DNA from: Entophlyctis helioformis
Taxonomy: Eukaryota; Chytridiomycota; Chytridiomycetes; Chytridiales; Chytriomycetaceae
Assembly (NCBI GenBank): GCA_025526915.1
Contig: JAHLKH010000025.1
Span: 1 to 64,000 of the forward strand
Length of the DNA: 64,000 nucleotides
Reading direction: 5' to 3'
Positions within the stretch are counted from its first letter, which is position 1; each line of letters opens with the position of its first letter. Of the stretch, positions 60,086 through 64,000 are shown one piece after another. A program made the position numbers and the translations under genes. Below the pieces are notes generated by a model. The model saw only the letters and a program-made list of their open reading frames with translations. It did not search any database and was not told the DNA's origin.

Positions 60086-60382
60086 AATAGCGTGTTGTGT
60101 TTCCTTGTTGGCATTGGATGCTGTTGATCTCAGTCTCTTGCGGGCTATGGATAAGCTCGTCCTGTCAATCATTCCTTTGACATGTCTCACGATCGTCTAT
60201 GCTTCTCTTCATTGCACTCGCTGGCATGCCGACGAGTCAGCTGGGATGATGGAATGCGACGATATTGTGCCCTCAATGCAAGACTTGCTGATCATCGGCA
60301 TTGTTGGCTTGTCGCAACAACCTTCCATCCAAGGTGCAGAAGCCAATGAGCGATGGCACTGCTTATTGTGCGCTGTGGGTGA
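60086..60382. other. Spacer of the repeat unit
   Basis: Also present at 63477-63774. A plus-strand frame (about 60180-60431) encoding SMQDLLIIGIVGLSQQPSIQ is open in both copies. It lies opposite the end of the minus-strand ORF and is probably not a gene. Confidence 0.35.
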
Positions 60383-61361
60383 TCAGGCATGCTGCTTGCT
60401 GTACTCTGCACTATGCAAGTCAAGTTGGTAGACGCTGTCTTTGAACAAGAGAGTGATCTCGCTCGCCTTGCAGTGCATCACACAGTCAGTATTGCTGCGA
60501 TCTTGGAGGCATGAGACCATGCCAAGAGGCTTACCAATGTCTTTGAGAGGCACCACCCATGCCACATGGCTGCCGAGGTTCCCTTTGAGAGAGGGACCAT
60601 TGCCGCCATTCTCCAGTCGCTGTGGGTCAAAGCCCTTGATGATCATGCTGATGTGAGACACTTGGCCGCACTGGATGCACTTCTGAGGGCCGTCTGCGAT
60701 CTCAATGAATGACAGCAGCTCGATTGTTGTCCACCAGTCGCATTCCTTGGATATCATCGTCGTCACCATGGAAGCCTGTGGCATGGCCCAGAGGCATCCA
60801 TGTTGGGAAAGAATCCATTGGGCCTGCTCTACTTGGTGGGGTACTCCGCGACTTGTGGTGGCACAGTCATGGGAATGAAGTGCTGTCTTTCAAGGTCAGG
60901 CCGATCCAAGCAGTCATGGTTTGCCAGCAGCCTTCTGGCTGTAAAGCACCAGATTGCCTGTGATGACCGCTAACCGTATTGGATCGTCCTGACACAAGGA
61001 TCTCTTGTAGCATTGCAGCGAGCCCCTCTCCGAGTGTCGTCTTCTCAGTCAATGTCCCATTGCATCCAACAATCATCCTGATATGCATCTGCATTGTGAC
61101 CCAGTGCGATGCAGTTGGTGTTGCCTGACTGGCCGGATGGTCCATGGACAGGTTGGCCGTTGACGCACTGCCTGCATCGCCCCTCTGCTCTGGATCGTCC
61201 TTGTCAACAAACACAGTGCATGCAAGACTGGGATAGTCAGGATCATCACCATCATCGTTGTTGTGGTTGTTGAATGAATGGAGAGTGCTTGGTCTGTCTG
61301 TCTGGCCACTCCAGTTGCTGCTCAGTGGATCGCATCCAAGATGCCATCGCACCAAGTGCAA
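60383..61361 (-). CDS. Unrecognised minus-strand coding region, two frames
   Basis: Two ORFs, 61361-60867 and 60784-60383, could be exons of one gene reading toward the HNH gene. The first has FVDKDDPEQRGDAGSAS and TMQMHIRMIVGCNGTLTEK. The second has MVTTMISKECDWWTTIELLSF, then QKCIQCGQVSHISMIIKGFD (one Cys-x-x-Cys) and AWVVPLKDIGKPLGMVSCLQD, and ends DLHSAEYSKQHA. The last 75 residues fall inside the direct repeat and are conserved in copy 2. Further upstream (61546-61322, minus) a frame with GVGCRNCLLDSWIGMPTWMP and HCTWCDGILDAIH may be an earlier exon. I recognise no family. Confidence 0.4.
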
Positions 61362-62192
61362 TGTGGCCAGACACGCCTGCCAGCACTCGCGTCCTCCTCA
61401 CCAATCTCGTCTGGATCTGTGTCACCGAGTGTGCTGCTCGTTGAGTGTGCTGCCACTGTCGAGTTTGGCATCCAAGTCGGCATGCCAATCCAGCTGTCCA
61501 GCAAGCAGTTCCTGCAGCCAACTCCAAGGATCGGCCCATTGAGCACGTCTCAGTGGCTGCTCATCGCGGCTGCTGCATCCCCATGTCGCAGTCGGAAAGC
61601 ACCAGGCAGCTCGGCCCTGCGATGCCAACGCTCTCGCTGTCCTCTTGAACAACAGCCAGATCGCCCTGTTCACGGCCGTCTTGCCAACGTCCCTTGCTGT
61701 TTGGAGCCATCAGACATGCACACAGTCAGTGCCAAGCCCACACAGACACGGCCGTCAGACTGCTGTGCTGTCGTCGTCAACGGGCAATGGAGCATGCCTG
61801 GACAGACAGCGAGTCAACGCACCTGCTTGCCTGTCTGTGGCCTGCCTTCTGTCCGCCCGCCTTGTTGGACACGCCTCTCAGACGGCCACGACCACGCTGC
61901 TCTGCTGGATGGCCTGCTGCATGGCCTGCTGCATGTCACCATGAGCAGTGAGCCTCGCAGTCTCCCCTGAAGGACTCGTCCAGCAAGCGAGTGTTGTCCC
62001 ATATCCGTGCTGTCGCCTGCGTTGCTGTCGTCGTTGTCGTTTGGCTCGTTGTTGCTTGTGTGCAGTTGGGCGGCAAGTGCAGCAGCGTCTGGATCTGGCA
62101 TGGCGCGTTGTTGCTGTGCTCGCATCACACAGTGTCTGCACCTCACAAAAGCTCTCTACATCGACCAATCACAGCGATTCCACCAGGATCGG
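61362..62192. other. Unique spacer between the two repeat copies
   Basis: Apart from the possible upstream exon at 61322-61546 on the minus strand I see no gene here. GGCCTGCTGCAT direct repeats (about 61908-61935) are the only local structure. Confidence 0.35.
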
Positions 62193-62262
62193 CCAATCAG
62201 TGCGCGACTCTCAGACCAGCCAATCAGCGCATGATTCTCAGACCAGCCAATCAGAGACCAGC
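62193..62262 (+). promoter_or_regulatory. Three CCAATCAG boxes upstream of HNH copy 2
   Basis: Same three-box array as upstream of copy 1. The boxes end about 60 bases before the ATG at 62320. A further CCAATCA occurs just upstream (62165) outside the repeat. Confidence 0.5.
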
Positions 62263-62319
62263 CGCCAAGGAGTTTTGTTTGAGAACTTGGCCAGCCACTT
62301 TGTCTCACATACCACAACA

Positions 62320-63476
62320 ATGAGCGACTCACAGCAAGCTGGACCGTCTGGCCACACAGGTGGGAACTGCTCGCACTGCTTCTCGTCTCCACCTGCACGG
62401 CTCTGCTGTCCATGTGCCTGCATGCTCACTCGCATCCACTTCCGACAGCCATGCAACTGGACGCCACAGCGCAAGACCTTGCCAGCATCAAAGCTCGGCT
62501 CGAGACACTCTACGGCATCACAGACGCAGACGCCATCCCATCGCCTCTACCGTTCGGCGAGTGGACGACCAAGCCTGAGGGCAAGGTCAACAAGCTCGGC
62601 TTCCTCTGCGGCATTCTGCTGCATGGCGAAGATACCCACAAGAACGAGCTTCGCGGTCTTCTGCAACATGACGAGACCTTCCACCTGAACGAGCAGGCGT
62701 TCATCAGCCGCATGTTCAGTCACTACATCTGGCCGTTCCACCAGGCCTACAACAACGGCAGCAAGTGCAGCACGCCGCTAACTGTCTCGCAAAGCGGATC
62801 GGCAGAAAGCTTGGACGTGAACATCGTGGAGCCGACGCACTACAAGCTCAAGAAGTTGCTGCAGGCTCGCGATGGCGGGTGTCTGTTCTGCTGGTCGCTT
62901 GAATCCTGTCAAGCCAGCCACATCATTGCGCGAAAGAACGTGGCCGTTGCTCAAGACGTTGATGCGGTGTTCACGCGAGCGGGGCTGCGCTGGATGCACC
63001 AGGTGCAGAACGGCATGCTGCTTTGCGTCAAATGTCATGATGACTTTGACAACTTGAAGGCGTACATTGATGAGGTGGATGGCGATCTGGTCGTCGCCTT
63101 TGCAGTCACGTCTCATGAGCAGCAGCTCGGCTTGCGGATGAACCCGATACGCAAACTCTCGGGCCGCCGCAGACTAGAGCAAGATGAATGGGCGCGTAGA
63201 GATCGCAGGACTCAACCTGAAGATGATCAAGTGCTACGCATCCGGTTCCTGACGGACGATGCAGCCTCTCGGCCGAACAGAACAGCCCTGGAGTTCCACA
63301 AGGCGGCGTGCCTCATCTGGAAAATGGCAGGCGCGGGCTATCCAGACGAGGAGTACTGCGACTTTGATGACGAGCACAGCGACCGCGGCATGCAGATCGG
63401 CATGGACGACTTGCAAAAGGAGCGTCTTCAGCGATACTTTGACTCCAGTGCGACCATAGCAGAGGGCATGCAATGA
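62320..63476 (+). CDS. HNH-nuclease domain protein, intact copy 2
   Basis: Two exons, 62320-62359 and 62449-63476, with a GTGGGA donor and a CGACAG acceptor, give 355 residues starting MSDSQQAGPSGHTAMQLD. A helical N-terminal region (SIKARLETLYGITDAD, GILLHGEDTHKNELRGLL, HYIWPFHQAYN) precedes an HNH core of the HNH_2 type: RDGGCLFCWSLESC, then SHIIARKNVAVA with the general-base His, and QNGMLLCVKCHDDFDN with Asn, the second Cys pair and His. The C-terminal 150 residues (EDDQVLRIRFLTDD, FHKAACLIWKMAGAG) are conserved in copy 1 and end SSATIAEGMQ. Residues after HQAYN differ from copy 1 through three compensating single-base indels. The second exon alone is open from 62412, but the spliced start matches copy 1. 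It could be a domesticated or mobile-element nuclease. The substrate is unknown. Confidence 0.75.
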
Positions 63477-63774
63477 AGAAGCATGTTGTCTTTTCCTTGT
63501 TGGCATTGGATGCTGTTGACCTCAGTTGCCTGCGCTCTATGGATAACCTCTTCATGCGAATCAGTCCTTCGTCATGTCTCACGATCGTCCATGCTTCTCT
63601 TCATTGCACTCGCTGGCATGCCGACGAGTCAGCTGGGATGATGGAATGCGACGATATTGTGCCCTCAATGCAAGACTTGCTGATCATCGGCATTGTTGGC
63701 TTGTCGCAACAACCTTCCATCCAAGGTGCAGAAGCCAATGAGCGATGGCACTGCTTATTGTGCGCTGTGGGTGA

Positions 63775-64000
63775 TCAGGCATGCTGCTTGCTGTACTCTG
63801 CACTATGCAAGTCAAGTTGGTAGACGCTGTCTTTGAACAAGAGAGTGATCTCGCTCGCCTTGCAGTGCATCACACAGTCAGTATTGCTGCGATCTTGGAG
63901 GCATGAGACCATGCCAAGAGGCTTACCAATGTCTTTGAGAGGCACCACCCATGCCACATGGCTGCCGAGGTTCCCTTTGAGAGAGGGACCATTGCCGCCA
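63775..64000 (-). CDS. 3' end of the minus-strand ORF, repeat copy 2, partial
   Basis: Reads AWVVPLKDIGKPLGMVSCLQD to DLHSAEYSKQHA, the same as 60608-60383. The 5' part lies beyond base 64000. The frame is kept in both copies. Confidence 0.4.
   Translation of the reverse strand, partial: GGNGPSLKGNLGSHVAWVVPLKDIGKPLGMVSCLQDRSNTDCVMHCKASEITLLFKDSVYQLDLHSAEYSKQHA

Larger units (their letters stand above)
58807..60608. repeat. Direct repeat copy 1 (1.8 kb, HNH-nuclease unit)
   Basis: Starts at CCAATCAGTGCGCGAC and matches 62193-64000 at an offset of about 3386 bases, with small differences over its length. It holds an HNH gene, a spacer and the 3' part of a minus-strand ORF. Copy 2 runs to the end of the window, so the true right-hand limit is unknown. 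Confidence 0.9.
62193..64000. repeat. Direct repeat copy 2 (HNH-nuclease unit), running off the window
   Basis: Matches 58807-60608 from the first CCAATCAG box to the last base of the window. The CCAAT boxes, HNH gene, spacer and minus-strand ORF are all present. Confidence 0.9.

Noticed and set aside
62412..62448. Start of the HNH protein at 62412 (MCLHAHSHP)
   Set aside because: This stretch is intronic. Splicing 62359 to 62449 gives MSDSQQAGPSGHT-AMQLD, and the same arrangement is kept in copy 1.

Overview
The window is nuclear DNA of a eukaryote, most likely a zoosporic, early-diverging fungus (chytrid-like). The coding sequence is GC-rich. Genes are interrupted by many short GT-AG introns, often with CTGAC or CTAAC branch points. 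Stop codons are followed closely by AATAAA signals, and divergent gene pairs are only tens of bases apart. The gene content (UPF0658 Golgi proteins, a type I metacaspase, a BRO1/ALIX protein, THO2, DBP7) is fungal in character. UFL1, a KICS2-like protein, LRRC57 and a FAM177-like protein are absent from the familiar yeasts and point to a deep branch. The phylum is an inference from this content.

Layout. 1-9.7 kb: a KICS2-like gene (3' end off the window) divergent from the THO complex subunit THO2. 9.8-14.5 kb: ribosome-biogenesis helicase DBP7, then tRNA m7G46 methyltransferase TRM8 split by 15-nt and 9-nt microexons. 14.6-16.6 kb: an unrecognised low-complexity protein. 16.9-21.3 kb: two tandem UPF0658-type membrane proteins. 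21.6-30.5 kb: one very large modular LRR surface-protein locus ending in a Ser/Thr/Pro stalk and a GPI-type tail. It contains a recent 752-bp internal duplication and, in its first visible intron, a 2.27-kb LTR element with identical LTRs and a 5-bp target duplication. 30.9-33.9 kb: an ankyrin-type repeat protein and a disordered protein. 34.2-47.5 kb: metacaspase, a PHOSPHO-type phosphatase, an LtrA-type membrane protein, LRRC57, an acetylpolyamine amidohydrolase/HDAC, a BRO1-domain (ALIX/PalA) protein and a FAM177-like protein. 48.2-58.0 kb: elongation factor 2, an FHA-kinase of the CHK2/Rad53 type, 5-formyl-THF cyclo-ligase and the UFM1 ligase UFL1. 58.2-64 kb: an accessory region. It holds a decayed Fanzor (eukaryotic TnpB-like nuclease) C-terminus and two copies of a 1.8-kb direct repeat, each carrying an HNH-nuclease gene (one frameshifted, one intact) and the 3' end of an opposite-strand ORF.

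The housekeeping genes do not form a pathway together. They are ordinary neighbours in a compact genome. The two places where unusual biology concentrates are the LRR locus (module duplication plus LTR insertion) and the right-hand nuclease-rich repeat region. Several conserved genes change frame inside short homopolymers, so part of the apparent breakage may be base-calling error. Exon limits were read by eye from splice consensus and frame continuity and are approximate where so stated.
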